Below, one piece after another: positions 6,696 to 15,029 of a stretch of DNA of 40,471 nt. The DNA comes from Thermodesulfobacteriota bacterium (lineage in GTDB: Bacteria > Desulfobacterota_D > UBA1144 > Nemesobacterales > CSP1-2), in the NCBI GenBank assembly GCA_036397855.1, contig DASWID010000123.1, positions 1-40,471 of the forward strand, read 5' to 3'. Numbering within the stretch: the first letter of the stretch is position 1; each line of letters starts with the position of its first letter. The notes under the pieces were generated by a model that was given only the letters and a program-made list of their open reading frames with translations, was not told where the DNA came from and ran no database searches. The translations under genes and the position numbers were made by a program.

Positions 6696-9193
6696 TGAAG
6701 GCTGTTGTTCTCGCGGGAGGTTTTGGTACAAGGATTAAGCCGCTAACTTATTCGCTGCCCAAGCCCATGCTTCCGCTCGGGGGTAAACCGATCATTGAGC
6801 ATGTAATAAATCTTGTAAAGCAAAATGGCTTCAATGATCTAATATTCCTGCTCTATTTTCAGCCGGATGCGATAAAAAATTACCTTAGTGACGGATCAGG
6901 GCTAGGCGTTAAGATAAATTATATGATCCCTCCAGAGGATTATGGTACTGCTGGAGCGGTAAAGTACGCCTCGGATATATTGAAAGGCGACGAACCTTTT
7001 CTGGTTATAAGCGGGGATTTGCTTGCGGACGTCGATCTCGCGGCAATGTTTACATTCCACAAAGAGAAAAATGCAATGGTAACTATTGGCTTGACCTCAG
7101 TCAAGGATCCTCTTCAGTTTGGAATAGTAATCACGGATAAGGATGGCAGGGTTGTGAGATTTCTTGAAAAGCCTGGTTGGGGAGAGGTATTTAGTGATTC
7201 TGTAAACGCCGGAATATACATAGTTGATCCTGCGATTTTAGACAATATACCAGGCAAACAGTCATTTGATTTTAGTCATGATTTGTTTCCGAGGCTTCTT
7301 GGTGAGGAGAAACCAATTTATGGATATATATTGAGTGGCTATTGGCGAGATGTCGGAGATCCATCTTCTTATATACAAGCGAATATGGATATTCTGGCTG
7401 GCAGGGTTAATGTGAAGGGTTCGGGTAGCAGGATGGATGTAGTTGGTAAAGATATATGGCTGGGAGAAAATGCCGAAATTGCTAACGACGCTCAGCTTGA
7501 GGGGACTGTTATAGTTGGCAGAAGTGTAAGAATCAATGGCGGTTCAAGGATAGTCAATTCTATAATAGGAAACAGCACCATTATTGGCCAAAGCGCTAAT
7601 ATTATAGATAGCGTAATATGGGATGATACGAATGTTGGCGAGAGTACTAGTATCGATAGCAGTGTTATATGTTCCAAGGTAAGAATTGGCAAGGACGTCC
7701 TGATTGAGCCCGGTGTAGTTGTCTCGGAAAATTGTTCTATAGGGGATGAGGCTGTTATAAGACAGGGTGTTAAGATTTGGCCTAGTAAGGAAATTGAATC
7801 AAGAGCCATTGTATCCACGAACCTTATCTGGGGTGAAAGGTGGAAGAGGAGCTTATTTGAGGAATCCAAGGTATCCGGCCTTTCGAATTTTGAACTTACT
7901 CCTGAATTTGCAGCGAAGCTTGGTGCAGCATTGGCCTCTATTTTACCTAAGGGTTCTTCGGTGCTGATGGGCAGGGATACATATCGTGCACCTAGGATGA
8001 TAAAGAGGGCTTTTGTCGCAGGGGTTCTGTCAGCGGGAGTTAACGTAAAGGATTTGAAAGCGGTCCCTATTCCTATCCTCAGATATAAACTTCAGACTTT
8101 TGGTGAGGTCGGGGGGGTTTATTTCAGATATTCACTGGAAAATCCGGAGGTAACTGAGATCCTGTTTTATGACTCACACGCGTTCGAGACTTCTGTATCC
8201 TTTGAGAAGACCTTCGAAAGGATCTTCCATAGAGAGGATTTTCGACGGGTATCTGAGGGTGGTGTGGGAAGAATCAGTGACCTTAGCGGTATTGTCGATT
8301 TCTATAAAGAGGGCTTCATAAGTTCAATAAAAGAAGAGATTATTAAGGAAAAGAAATTCAGAATTGTAGTTGATTTCGCTTTTGGACCTTCTTCGGAGTA
8401 TTTTCCCTCAATACTAAATGAATTGGGTTGCGAGGTAATAAGTCTCAATGCATACACTGTTGAACATGGTAGTGGAGTTGATCCTAGCAGAGCACTGGCA
8501 CTCCTATCCAGCATTGTTAAAGCAACTGATTCGACGGCTGGGTTCTGGCTTGATCCTTGGGCTGAGAGAGTATACTTCGTAGATGAAAAAGGAAGAATTT
8601 ATAGAGATCTCGATTCCTTCTTTCTTTTGTTTAACCTGATCCTAAAAGCTGAGGAGCCAGGGGTTTGTGCTGTACCTTTATTCGTTCCCTCAAGCGTTGA
8701 GTATATCGCGAAAGAAAATAATTTTGATGTCGTAAGGACAAAAAATAGCATCAGAGCTCTATCTGATTCGGCAAGGAATAGAGACGTTAAACTGGCAAGC
8801 TATCCTGATGGAAGGTTTATATTTCCCGAATTTCAGATTGCTTATGATGGAATGTTTACACTCGCTAAAATGCTTGAGCTTATGGCTGAACTGGATATAA
8901 GGCTATCAGAAGTCTCGAAGGCTATACCTAAGTTTAATTTTCATCACGCAACTATTCCGTGTCCCTGGGAGGCGAAGGGTGTGGTGATGAGGATGGCGTC
9001 TCAAGAGGCTATGGGAATGGAAGCATCTTTCCTTGATGGCGTAAAAATTTCATTCAATGGTTCATGGGTTCTAATATTCCCAGACCAGTACAAATCATTG
9101 ATACACTTATACACTGAAGCAAATACGGAAAATGAAGCGTCTATTCTAACAAATGACTATACTAAAAAGATTGAGAATTGGATAAAAACTTAA
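6695..9193 (+). CDS. Mannose-1-phosphate guanylyltransferase-like / phosphomannomutase-like fusion
   Basis: An 832-residue fusion. Residues 1-235 are a sugar-nucleotidyltransferase with LAGGFGTRIKPLT (6-18), the KPM lysine at 23 and the SGDLLADVD metal motif (106-114). It should make an NDP-sugar from NTP and a sugar 1-phosphate, GDP-mannose or glucose-type. Residues 255-370 are left-handed beta-helix hexapeptide repeats. Residues 375-830 have the fold of alpha-D-phosphohexomutases (SSVLMGRDTYRAPRMIKRA at its start, FPEFQIAYDGM near the end). The usual catalytic-Ser loop (TASHNP type) is not found: the corresponding region reads YFRYSLENPE. The mutase part may therefore be regulatory. Fusions of this layout are known in several bacteria and resemble eukaryotic GMPP only in the first half. 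It probably supports polysaccharide or glycan synthesis. The preceding receiver gene overlaps it by one base. Confidence 0.85.
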   Translation: MKAVVLAGGFGTRIKPLTYSLPKPMLPLGGKPIIEHVINLVKQNGFNDLIFLLYFQPDAIKNYLSDGSGLGVKINYMIPPEDYGTAGAVKYASDILKGDEPFLVISGDLLADVDLAAMFTFHKEKNAMVTIGLTSVKDPLQFGIVITDKDGRVVRFLEKPGWGEVFSDSVNAGIYIVDPAILDNIPGKQSFDFSHDLFPRLLGEEKPIYGYILSGYWRDVGDPSSYIQANMDILAGRVNVKGSGSRMDVVGKDIWLGENAEIANDAQLEGTVIVGRSVRINGGSRIVNSIIGNSTIIGQSANIIDSVIWDDTNVGESTSIDSSVICSKVRIGKDVLIEPGVVVSENCSIGDEAVIRQGVKIWPSKEIESRAIVSTNLIWGERWKRSLFEESKVSGLSNFELTPEFAAKLGAALASILPKGSSVLMGRDTYRAPRMIKRAFVAGVLSAGVNVKDLKAVPIPILRYKLQTFGEVGGVYFRYSLENPEVTEILFYDSHAFETSVSFEKTFERIFHREDFRRVSEGGVGRISDLSGIVDFYKEGFISSIKEEIIKEKKFRIVVDFAFGPSSEYFPSILNELGCEVISLNAYTVEHGSGVDPSRALALLSSIVKATDSTAGFWLDPWAERVYFVDEKGRIYRDLDSFFLLFNLILKAEEPGVCAVPLFVPSSVEYIAKENNFDVVRTKNSIRALSDSARNRDVKLASYPDGRFIFPEFQIAYDGMFTLAKMLELMAELDIRLSEVSKAIPKFNFHHATIPCPWEAKGVVMRMASQEAMGMEASFLDGVKISFNGSWVLIFPDQYKSLIHLYTEANTENEASILTNDYTKKIENWIKT

Positions 9194-9247
9194 CTTGATA
9201 TACATTGTTAATTTTAATTTGATAAAGATACGAGAGATCCTTTCGAT

Positions 9248-9640
9248 ATGCAGATTGCACAAATTCCTAAAATGTCGTTTTTATTTTCGATAATTTTAGG
9301 TCTAAACCTTTTATCATATACGGTTCAGCCTTACATACTGCCATCGGGTAAGCATTCCTTATCATACACAGTTGAAAATTGCCCATCACATAAAAATCGA
9401 AATCCGGTATCGCGATTAATTCAGGTTTTTATAAAGTCAGACAAAGATGAAGGTAGTCAAAAGCATTGTTTTTGTTCTACATGCAATATTGAGAGATCTT
9501 CATTTATAGTTGTTAAATCATCTGTCAATTTAATAATGCATGAGTATCTCACTTGCCTATTACCTTCTGAAAATAAACCTTACTTACAAGATTTAATTAG
9601 TAGTCTCTTCATTCGTTCCCCTCCTATCCTTGTTAGTTAA
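9248..9640 (+). CDS. Small exported CxCxxC protein, possibly DUF2946-like
   Basis: A possible 130-residue protein with an N-terminal hydrophobic segment (about residues 9-30) and a motif HCFCSTC near residues 73-79 that could bind a thiophilic metal. Its C terminus (SLFIRSPPILVS) recalls the R-x-PP tail of DUF2946 proteins, small membrane-linked proteins often found near copper genes. The gene lies just upstream of a beta-barrel protein and a CopC-like protein on the same strand, which supports a metal-related role. No strong ribosome binding site is visible and the region is AT-rich, so both the gene and its function remain tentative. Confidence 0.42.
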   Translation: MQIAQIPKMSFLFSIILGLNLLSYTVQPYILPSGKHSLSYTVENCPSHKNRNPVSRLIQVFIKSDKDEGSQKHCFCSTCNIERSSFIVVKSSVNLIMHEYLTCLLPSENKPYLQDLISSLFIRSPPILVS

Positions 9641-9781
9641 AAAAAAGTCAAACGCGGTTTCAATCTTTCGCCTATACAAAAATAAGTCTGAGAAGTTACT
9701 GGAGCACGGCAATGTGTTTTCCTGCAACTGATTAATTGTATTAAACAACTTAGTATTTTTTCAGATAGGGGGACCGACCCT

Positions 9782-10759
9782 GTGTCAAATATATTGATTT
9801 TAATTAACCGCATATTGTGTGCATTTTTTCTTAATTTTTTATTTTTGTTATCAATGCCTGTTTATTCCTGGGCCCACGGCTACGCTGGTAAGCGGTTTTT
9901 CCCTACTACAATCTCGATTGAAGATCCTTTTGTCGCTGACGAGCTTTCTTTTATTTTTAACTACCTAAAAGAATCCGGTGAGGGGGATGAACCACCGGTC
10001 GATGCCTTCGAACTCCCTGTTGAGTATACGAAGCGAATAACTCCACATTTTGGTATTTCGATTGGTGACGATTTCAGACGACTGGACCCAGTTGGGGAAG
10101 GGGCTGAATATGGTTTTGGCAACCTAGAGGTGGGAGCGAAATATCAGTTTTTCACTAGCGCACCACATGAATCACTGTTCTCAGTTGGAGTAGAGGCTGA
10201 GATTGGTGGTACAGGGAACAGCTCAGTGGAAGCCGAATCGTTCTCCACGATTTCGCCCGCTCTCTTTTTCGGCAAAGGTTTTGGTGACCTGCCACAGTCG
10301 CTAGAATACTTGAGACCCCTAGCGGTCACAGGAGTGTTAGGTCTAAACTTTCCAACGAGAAGTAGTACCACGACCTCAACTATTGATGAAGAAACATTGG
10401 AGATTCAGCGTGAGATAGAGCAAAACCCTATAACTTTTAGCTATGGATTTGCGATACAGTACAGCCTTCAGTACCTACAATCCTTCGTAAAGGATGTGGG
10501 TCTCGCAGCCCCGTTCAACCGTATGATCCTTCTGGTAGAGCTTCCATTTGAAACGGGCTTAAATCGCGGTAGCGGTGGTGAAACAGCCGGTTTTATAAAC
10601 CCGGGAATTATATGGTTGGGAAAATATATTCAACTTGGAATTGAAGCCCAAATACCGATCAACGACGGATCGGGTAAAAACCTCGGGGTTCTCGGTATAA
10701 TACATTTCTTCATAGATGATATATTTCCTAATAGCCTTGGACGGCCGATTTTTCGTTAA
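9782..10759 (+). CDS. Exported outer-membrane-type beta-barrel protein, unknown role
   Basis: A 325-residue protein that starts at GTG with a strong AGGGGGA ribosome binding site about 9 bases upstream. A signal peptide of about 32 residues ends at SWA-HG. The rest is rich in short amphipathic strands with Gly and aromatic residues (FGNLEVGAKYQFF, GVEAEIGG, FINPGIIWLGKYIQLGIEAQIPI). This is typical of transporter-like outer-membrane barrels annotated only as hypothetical. The mature N terminus begins His-Gly-Tyr. It lies 20 bases ahead of a CopC-like gene, and I recall similar barrel/CopC pairs in other Gram-negative genomes, so a role in copper handling at the envelope is an inference. I do not recognise a named family. 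Confidence 0.7.
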   Translation: MSNILILINRILCAFFLNFLFLLSMPVYSWAHGYAGKRFFPTTISIEDPFVADELSFIFNYLKESGEGDEPPVDAFELPVEYTKRITPHFGISIGDDFRRLDPVGEGAEYGFGNLEVGAKYQFFTSAPHESLFSVGVEAEIGGTGNSSVEAESFSTISPALFFGKGFGDLPQSLEYLRPLAVTGVLGLNFPTRSSTTTSTIDEETLEIQREIEQNPITFSYGFAIQYSLQYLQSFVKDVGLAAPFNRMILLVELPFETGLNRGSGGETAGFINPGIIWLGKYIQLGIEAQIPINDGSGKNLGVLGIIHFFIDDIFPNSLGRPIFR

Positions 10760-10779
10760 AGGGTGTAAAGGGTGCTGAA

Positions 10780-11151
10780 GTGATAAAAACCTTTGTCATT
10801 ATCTCCGTGATAAGTGTAATAACCATTTTCAGCATAGGGCAAAAAAGGGCCTTGAGTCATGCGATGTTTAACCATTCTGAGCCAAAGGTTGGAGAGACAA
10901 TTAGTAACTGCCCGAAACAGGTCCGTATATGGTTCGATAGTCCACTAGAACCTTCCTCCAGTACGGTTCGAGTAGAAAGCGAAAGTGGCAATCGCGTTGA
11001 CAATTTTAATGGGCATGTTGATTTATCTTATGCTACAATTCTCGAAGTAAATCTGCCATGCCTTTCTCCGGGCACTTATCAGGTGTCCTGGAAGGTTGTT
11101 TCATTAGACGGACACAGTACAAATGGTAGCTTCGCCTTTACAATCGAATAG
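10780..11151 (+). CDS. CopC-domain periplasmic copper-binding protein
   Basis: A 123-residue exported protein with a CopC beta-sandwich. The signal peptide ends at LS-HA, which leaves an N-terminal His. Family hallmarks follow: HSEPKVGE, VRIWFDSPLE, and SPGTYQVSWKVVSLDGHSTNGSFAFTI at the C-terminal end. The first His together with the Asp and His of SLDGHS match the Cu(II) site of CopC proteins (His1, Asp, His). It probably binds copper in the periplasm. No CopD membrane partner is visible after it, although CopC is often fused to or followed by CopD. The start is GTG with AAAGGG just upstream. It is likely co-transcribed with the barrel gene 20 bases before it. Confidence 0.85.
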   Translation: MIKTFVIISVISVITIFSIGQKRALSHAMFNHSEPKVGETISNCPKQVRIWFDSPLEPSSSTVRVESESGNRVDNFNGHVDLSYATILEVNLPCLSPGTYQVSWKVVSLDGHSTNGSFAFTIE

Positions 11152-11336
11152 TTAAACTATTTTTCTCCGTTTATGAGGTACTGATTTCCCATGAGGTTTC
11201 TTTAGTTTTTGTAACGCCTTGAACCTTTTTACTCGAGGTAAAGGAAGACGCTGGACCGACCCATCATGGGTTAGATTTAATATTGTGGATCATTTTGACT
11301 TGTTATAAGAAGTGGCTCGATGTAGAATCTTCATCG

Positions 11337-11352
11337 TCAAGTTTTAACTTGA
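11337..11352. promoter_or_regulatory. Perfect 7-bp palindrome upstream of the Dabb gene
   Basis: TCAAGTT and AACTTGA are separated by TT and lie 62 bases before the ATG at 11415. This could be an operator for a dimeric regulator or a small hairpin. There is no independent support. Confidence 0.25.
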
Positions 11353-11414
11353 TAATTCCCTGCAGCTTGCTGCCGGGTTATTCATTGAATTTTCATACAT
11401 TAGAAGGGGTAAGG

Positions 11415-11717
11415 ATGATAAAGCATATAGTTATGTGGCGTCTAAAGGAACTTGCTAATAATGCAACCAAGCAAGAAAATGCAAAAAAGTTAAAAGAGAA
11501 ACTTGAATCTTTGAGAGATAAAATAGAAGAGATTAAAGACATCGAAGTCGGGATCAATGTAAATCCCTCTGAAGCTGCTTTCGATGTTGTCTTGTATTCA
11601 GAGTTTGAAAATCTAGAAGCGCTTAACATTTATCAAAACCACCCAGAGCATAAAAAGATCGTTGAATTTGTTACTCAAATAAGAACTGATAGGTGTGTTG
11701 TCGACTATGAGAAATAA
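11415..11717 (+). CDS. Dabb (stress-responsive A/B barrel) domain protein
   Basis: A 100-residue single-domain protein. It starts MIKHIVMWRLKE, the standard opening strand of Dabb proteins. A helix (KLKEKLESLRDKI), the strand IEVGINVN, DVVLYSEFENLEALNIYQNHPEHKKIVEFV and the closing strand CVVDYE complete the ferredoxin-like dimeric barrel. The ATG at 11415 is chosen over an in-frame upstream start at 11283. It sits directly after an AAGGGG ribosome binding site and the domain begins at once, while the extra 44 residues have no family counterpart. The family is mostly uncharacterised (stress proteins, some polyketide cyclases), so no specific reaction is assigned. Confidence 0.85.
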   Translation: MIKHIVMWRLKELANNATKQENAKKLKEKLESLRDKIEEIKDIEVGINVNPSEAAFDVVLYSEFENLEALNIYQNHPEHKKIVEFVTQIRTDRCVVDYEK

Positions 11718-11781
11718 TTTTTGGGATTAACAAGTAGCGATTTTATCGGCATTCAAGATTACCGAGATTCGATAATTATCG

Positions 11782-11810
11782 TTGACACCGTCTTAAAAAA
11801 GTATTATATT
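11782..11810 (+). promoter_or_regulatory. Near-consensus sigma70 promoter
   Basis: A perfect TTGACA (11782-11787), a 17-bp spacer and TATATT (11805-11810, five of six matches) lie 46 bases before the ATG of the small exported protein. This is the best promoter match in the window and predicts strong constitutive transcription of that gene. Confidence 0.75.
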
Positions 11811-11856
11811 TGTGAGGAAGATACTAATAAGTAATCGATCTGGAGGATGAGAAAAT

Positions 11857-12123
11857 ATGAAAAAGATACTTGCAGTTTTTCTGCTGGTCATAATGTTTTC
11901 CTCTACCGCATTTTCTCAAGTTGTGAATAGACAGATAACAAATTATAACCCTTCTCCCGACGCGCTGCATCCCTTCAAATTGGCCAGTCTCGTTATAAGA
12001 CCACCGATTGGTCTGTTGAGTATTTTTGTGAAGGGGGGTTACTGGGTGCTCGATTCTGAACCGATTAGACGGGGTTTTAATATCGATTATGATACATCGG
12101 TTACTATTGATGAAGACTACTGA
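11857..12123 (+). CDS. Small exported protein of unknown function
   Basis: An 88-residue protein with a clear signal peptide (MKKILAVFLLVIMFSSTAFS, then Q as the first mature residue) and a mature part of about 68 residues. The middle contains HPFKLASLVIRPPIGLLSIFV followed by YWVLDSEPIRRGF. The second block recalls small exported proteins of Gram-negative bacteria with a YW...EP.R..F pattern that I have no name for. The C terminus is acidic (IDEDY). A GGAGG ribosome binding site at 11842-11846 and a near-consensus promoter suggest high expression. No neighbour points to a role. It may be periplasmic or peripherally membrane-bound, since the 44-60 region is fairly hydrophobic. Confidence 0.8.
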   Translation: MKKILAVFLLVIMFSSTAFSQVVNRQITNYNPSPDALHPFKLASLVIRPPIGLLSIFVKGGYWVLDSEPIRRGFNIDYDTSVTIDEDY

Positions 12124-12300
12124 TTGATGAATCATTAATCAAGATATAAATATCGTCTCTTTAAACCGCTATTAATTATATACTTTCCGGCTAAACCAGC
12201 TTTCGGATCCATAATTAATCCTCAGTTAATTGTTTGTAATAAAATTCTTACAAACTTAATCTACTAAAATCTTTTCATAGATCGTATAAAATGTTTTGTT

Positions 12301-14118
12301 ATGGGAGACATTAATGAGCTGTTAAAGTCTCTTCCCACCGATCCAGGTGTTTATTTCATGAAGGATAAGAGGGGAAAGACGATTTATATTGGTAAGGCAA
12401 AGAACTTGAAAAATCGTGTTCGCTCTTATTTCCAGGGCGGTGGTTCAGGTCAGCGTCCCCAGGTTCCTTATGTCATAAGACAAGTTTGCGACCTAGACTA
12501 TCTTGTTACCCGGGATGAGCGTGAAGCTCTGATTGTAGAGGACTCGATGATAAAAAAATACAAACCTAAATTTAATCTTCAGTTAAAAGACGACAAGAAC
12601 TATGCTTCTCTGAAGCTTGAAGCATTTGGGAAGTTCCCGAGACTAACCTATACGAGGAAGATCCTTGATGATGGATGTTTATACTTTGGACCATTTGCAT
12701 CAGGGGATGCATTGAGGAAAACAAAAAAGTTGATTCATAGGATTTTCCCACTTCGTGACTGCACTGATACCAAATTCAAAAGACATTCTGAGAGACCATG
12801 TCTCAACTATTTCATGAAAATTTGTTCGGGGCCATGCGCCGGTAAGGTGAGCGAAGGTGAATACGAAGAGATGGTTGAACACGCTAAGATGTTTCTGAGA
12901 GGGAGAATTAAGGAGATGCTTGGTTTACTGAAGGAAAATATGGTTAAGGCTTCCGAGGAACTCAGATTCGAGGATGCTGCTCACTTCAGGGATCAAATAA
13001 GCTTTCTTGAGAAGCATCCTGACGTTCAGGGTCTCATCTCAACAACCCAAACTGACAATGATATAGTCGGATTTTATAGAGAATCGAATGCGGTGGAATT
13101 TGTTGTATTATTCTCGAGAGGCGGAACAATCACAGACAAATCGGAGTTTTACTTTAATAATGCGAGTTGGGAAGATGATGAGACGCTTCGAGAATTTCTT
13201 GGTCAGCTTTACGAAAAAGATAGATACATACCCAGTCAAATAACGATTCCTGTAAAGTTTGAGGGAATGAATACTTTTTCACAATGGCTTTCCGAAAAAC
13301 ATGGGAGGAAGATAGAATTAGCAGTCCCTAAGAGAGGACCAAGATTAAAACTAGTTGAGGTAGCAAATAGGAATGCTCAAGAGGTTTTCAAGAGGATGTT
13401 TGCAGATAAACAAAGAAGACTCCAATTAATTCACTCTATTAGGGACGCACTTTCTCTTAGTCGCTTGCCGGAAAACATTGAATGTTATGATATATCAAAT
13501 ACACAGGGTAGTCTCGCTGTAGCATCGATGGTTAGGTTTGAAAATGGAGAACCTACGAAAAATAGATATAAGAGGTTTAAGATTAAAACGGTATTTGGTG
13601 CAAATGATTATGCGATGATGTACGAGGTTCTTTTGAGAAGATTCAAAAGAGCCGATCAACAAAATTGGGAGTTGCCTGACTTAATATTGGTTGATGGCGG
13701 TAAGGGCCAGTTAAATATAGCCCGAGAAGTATTAAGTGAGATTGGAATCTTAGGCAAGGTTGAGTTGGCTGCAATTGCCAAAGCGAGGCTAGATGGGGAA
13801 ACTGATAAGATTTATTTGCTTGGACGTAAGAATCCCGTGATTTTTCCAAAGACCTCACCTGAACTTCTATACCTGATGAGGGTTCGCGATGAGGCTCATA
13901 GATTCGCAATTACATTTCATAAGAGGTTGAGAACCCGAAGGGCACTGAAATCTGAATTGGACTCAATTTACGGGGTTGGGGATAAGCGAAAAATGATGTT
14001 GCTTAAGCACTTTGGGAGTATATCTAATATAATAAAGGCTTCAATCGAAGATATTCAATCGATACCTGGAATGAACCGGAAAATTGCCGAGGTGCTCAAG
14101 CAACAATTATCCCGTTAG
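12301..14118 (+). CDS. uvrC: UvrABC excision nuclease subunit C
   Basis: It makes the 3' and 5' incisions around bulky lesions in nucleotide excision repair with UvrA and UvrB. At 605 residues it is full length. The GIY-YIG nuclease opens with DPGVYFMKDKRGKTIYIGKAKNLKNR. A Cys block (CLNYFMKICSGPCAG) lies near 167-181 and the UVR motif (LRFEDAAHFRDQISFLE) near 222-238. The RNase H-like C-terminal nuclease holds ECYDISNTQG and DLILVDGGKGQLN. Tandem helix-hairpin-helix repeats (SIYGVGDKRKMMLLKHFGS, IPGMNRKIAEVL) end the protein. It has no obvious ribosome binding site. Its stop codon overlaps that of argF on the other strand. Confidence 0.97.
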   Translation: MGDINELLKSLPTDPGVYFMKDKRGKTIYIGKAKNLKNRVRSYFQGGGSGQRPQVPYVIRQVCDLDYLVTRDEREALIVEDSMIKKYKPKFNLQLKDDKNYASLKLEAFGKFPRLTYTRKILDDGCLYFGPFASGDALRKTKKLIHRIFPLRDCTDTKFKRHSERPCLNYFMKICSGPCAGKVSEGEYEEMVEHAKMFLRGRIKEMLGLLKENMVKASEELRFEDAAHFRDQISFLEKHPDVQGLISTTQTDNDIVGFYRESNAVEFVVLFSRGGTITDKSEFYFNNASWEDDETLREFLGQLYEKDRYIPSQITIPVKFEGMNTFSQWLSEKHGRKIELAVPKRGPRLKLVEVANRNAQEVFKRMFADKQRRLQLIHSIRDALSLSRLPENIECYDISNTQGSLAVASMVRFENGEPTKNRYKRFKIKTVFGANDYAMMYEVLLRRFKRADQQNWELPDLILVDGGKGQLNIAREVLSEIGILGKVELAAIAKARLDGETDKIYLLGRKNPVIFPKTSPELLYLMRVRDEAHRFAITFHKRLRTRRALKSELDSIYGVGDKRKMMLLKHFGSISNIIKASIEDIQSIPGMNRKIAEVLKQQLSR

Positions 14119-15029
14119 AAGCCAACACACTTCTCGAGTATGGCTTGACCGACTATCAATCTATTAGCAGCCTGTTCAAAAACGATTGACCGGGGACCAT
14201 CGACTACTTCGTCGGTTATCTCTTCTCCCCTGTGTGCTGGTAGGCAATGCATTACCAATGCATTAGGTTTAGCGGAACAAATGAGCTCTTTGTTCATTTG
14301 AAACGGCTTAAACAACGCTGAAATCTTTCTTCTCTCTTTTTCTTGTCCCATGCTTATCCATACATCTGTGTACAATACATCTGCGCCTTCGATCGCCACT
14401 TTGGGATTATTTGCTATTTCGATTATCCCATTTTTCAAACTTTTTGCACTTCTTACTATATTTTCATTTGGTTCATATCCCTCCGGGGTCGCAATTGACA
14501 CATGAAATCCAATAATTGCAGCGGCGCCGATGAGTGTATTTGCGACGTTATTGCCGTCTCCAATGTAGGCGAGCTTCATTTTTTCTATATCTAATCCCTT
14601 GTCCTTTAATGTGAATAAATCAGAGATGATCTGACATGGATGCTCTAGATTAGTGAGTGCGTTAATAACGGGAATAGAAGAGTTAATCGCAAATTCATTA
14701 ACCCTTTCATGATCAAAGGTTCTGACTATTACACCATCAAGATAAGACGAGATAACTCTTGCGGTATCGGCCACGGACTCGCCGCGCCCAAGCTGCAGGT
14801 CACTTGGGTTAATATATAAAGCGTACCCTCCAAGTTGATTGATCCCTACCTCGAAAGATATCCTGGTTCTTGTGGAGAGTTTTTCAAAGATCATTCCAAC
14901 AGCCTTTCCTTTGAGCGTATTTATTCTTTTCCCTCTCTTTTTTAAGTTTCTTAGTTTGAAGGCTCTTTCTATAATTTGTTCTATGTCTTTTTTTTCTAGG
15001 TCAAAGATGCTGAGCAGACTTTTAGGCAT
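14115..15029 (-). CDS. argF: Ornithine carbamoyltransferase
   Basis: It converts ornithine and carbamoyl phosphate to citrulline in arginine synthesis. The 304-residue protein has the carbamoyl-phosphate site STRTR (52-56), HPCQ (130-133), the ornithine-binding TDVWISMGQE (221-230) and HCLP with the catalytic Cys262. The DVWxSMGQE and HCLPAHRGEEI pattern is that of true OTCases rather than aspartate transcarbamylase. It is the last gene of argB-argD-argF and starts 8 bases inside argD. Its TAA overlaps the stop of the convergent uvrC, so no terminator separates the two transcription units. Confidence 0.96.
   Translation of the reverse strand: MPKSLLSIFDLEKKDIEQIIERAFKLRNLKKRGKRINTLKGKAVGMIFEKLSTRTRISFEVGINQLGGYALYINPSDLQLGRGESVADTARVISSYLDGVIVRTFDHERVNEFAINSSIPVINALTNLEHPCQIISDLFTLKDKGLDIEKMKLAYIGDGNNVANTLIGAAAIIGFHVSIATPEGYEPNENIVRSAKSLKNGIIEIANNPKVAIEGADVLYTDVWISMGQEKERRKISALFKPFQMNKELICSAKPNALVMHCLPAHRGEEITDEVVDGPRSIVFEQAANRLIVGQAILEKCVGF

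Noticed and set aside
9771-11262. Direct repeat GGACCGACCC (9771-9780 and 11253-11262) flanking the barrel and CopC genes, as element ends
   Set aside because: Only 10 bases match, the flanks differ, and the first copy forms part of a ribosome-binding region. Chance cannot be excluded and nothing else suggests an element.
11283-11717. Longer start for the Dabb protein (144 residues)
   Set aside because: The extra 44 residues do not belong to the domain, and a good ribosome binding site stands directly before the ATG at 11415.
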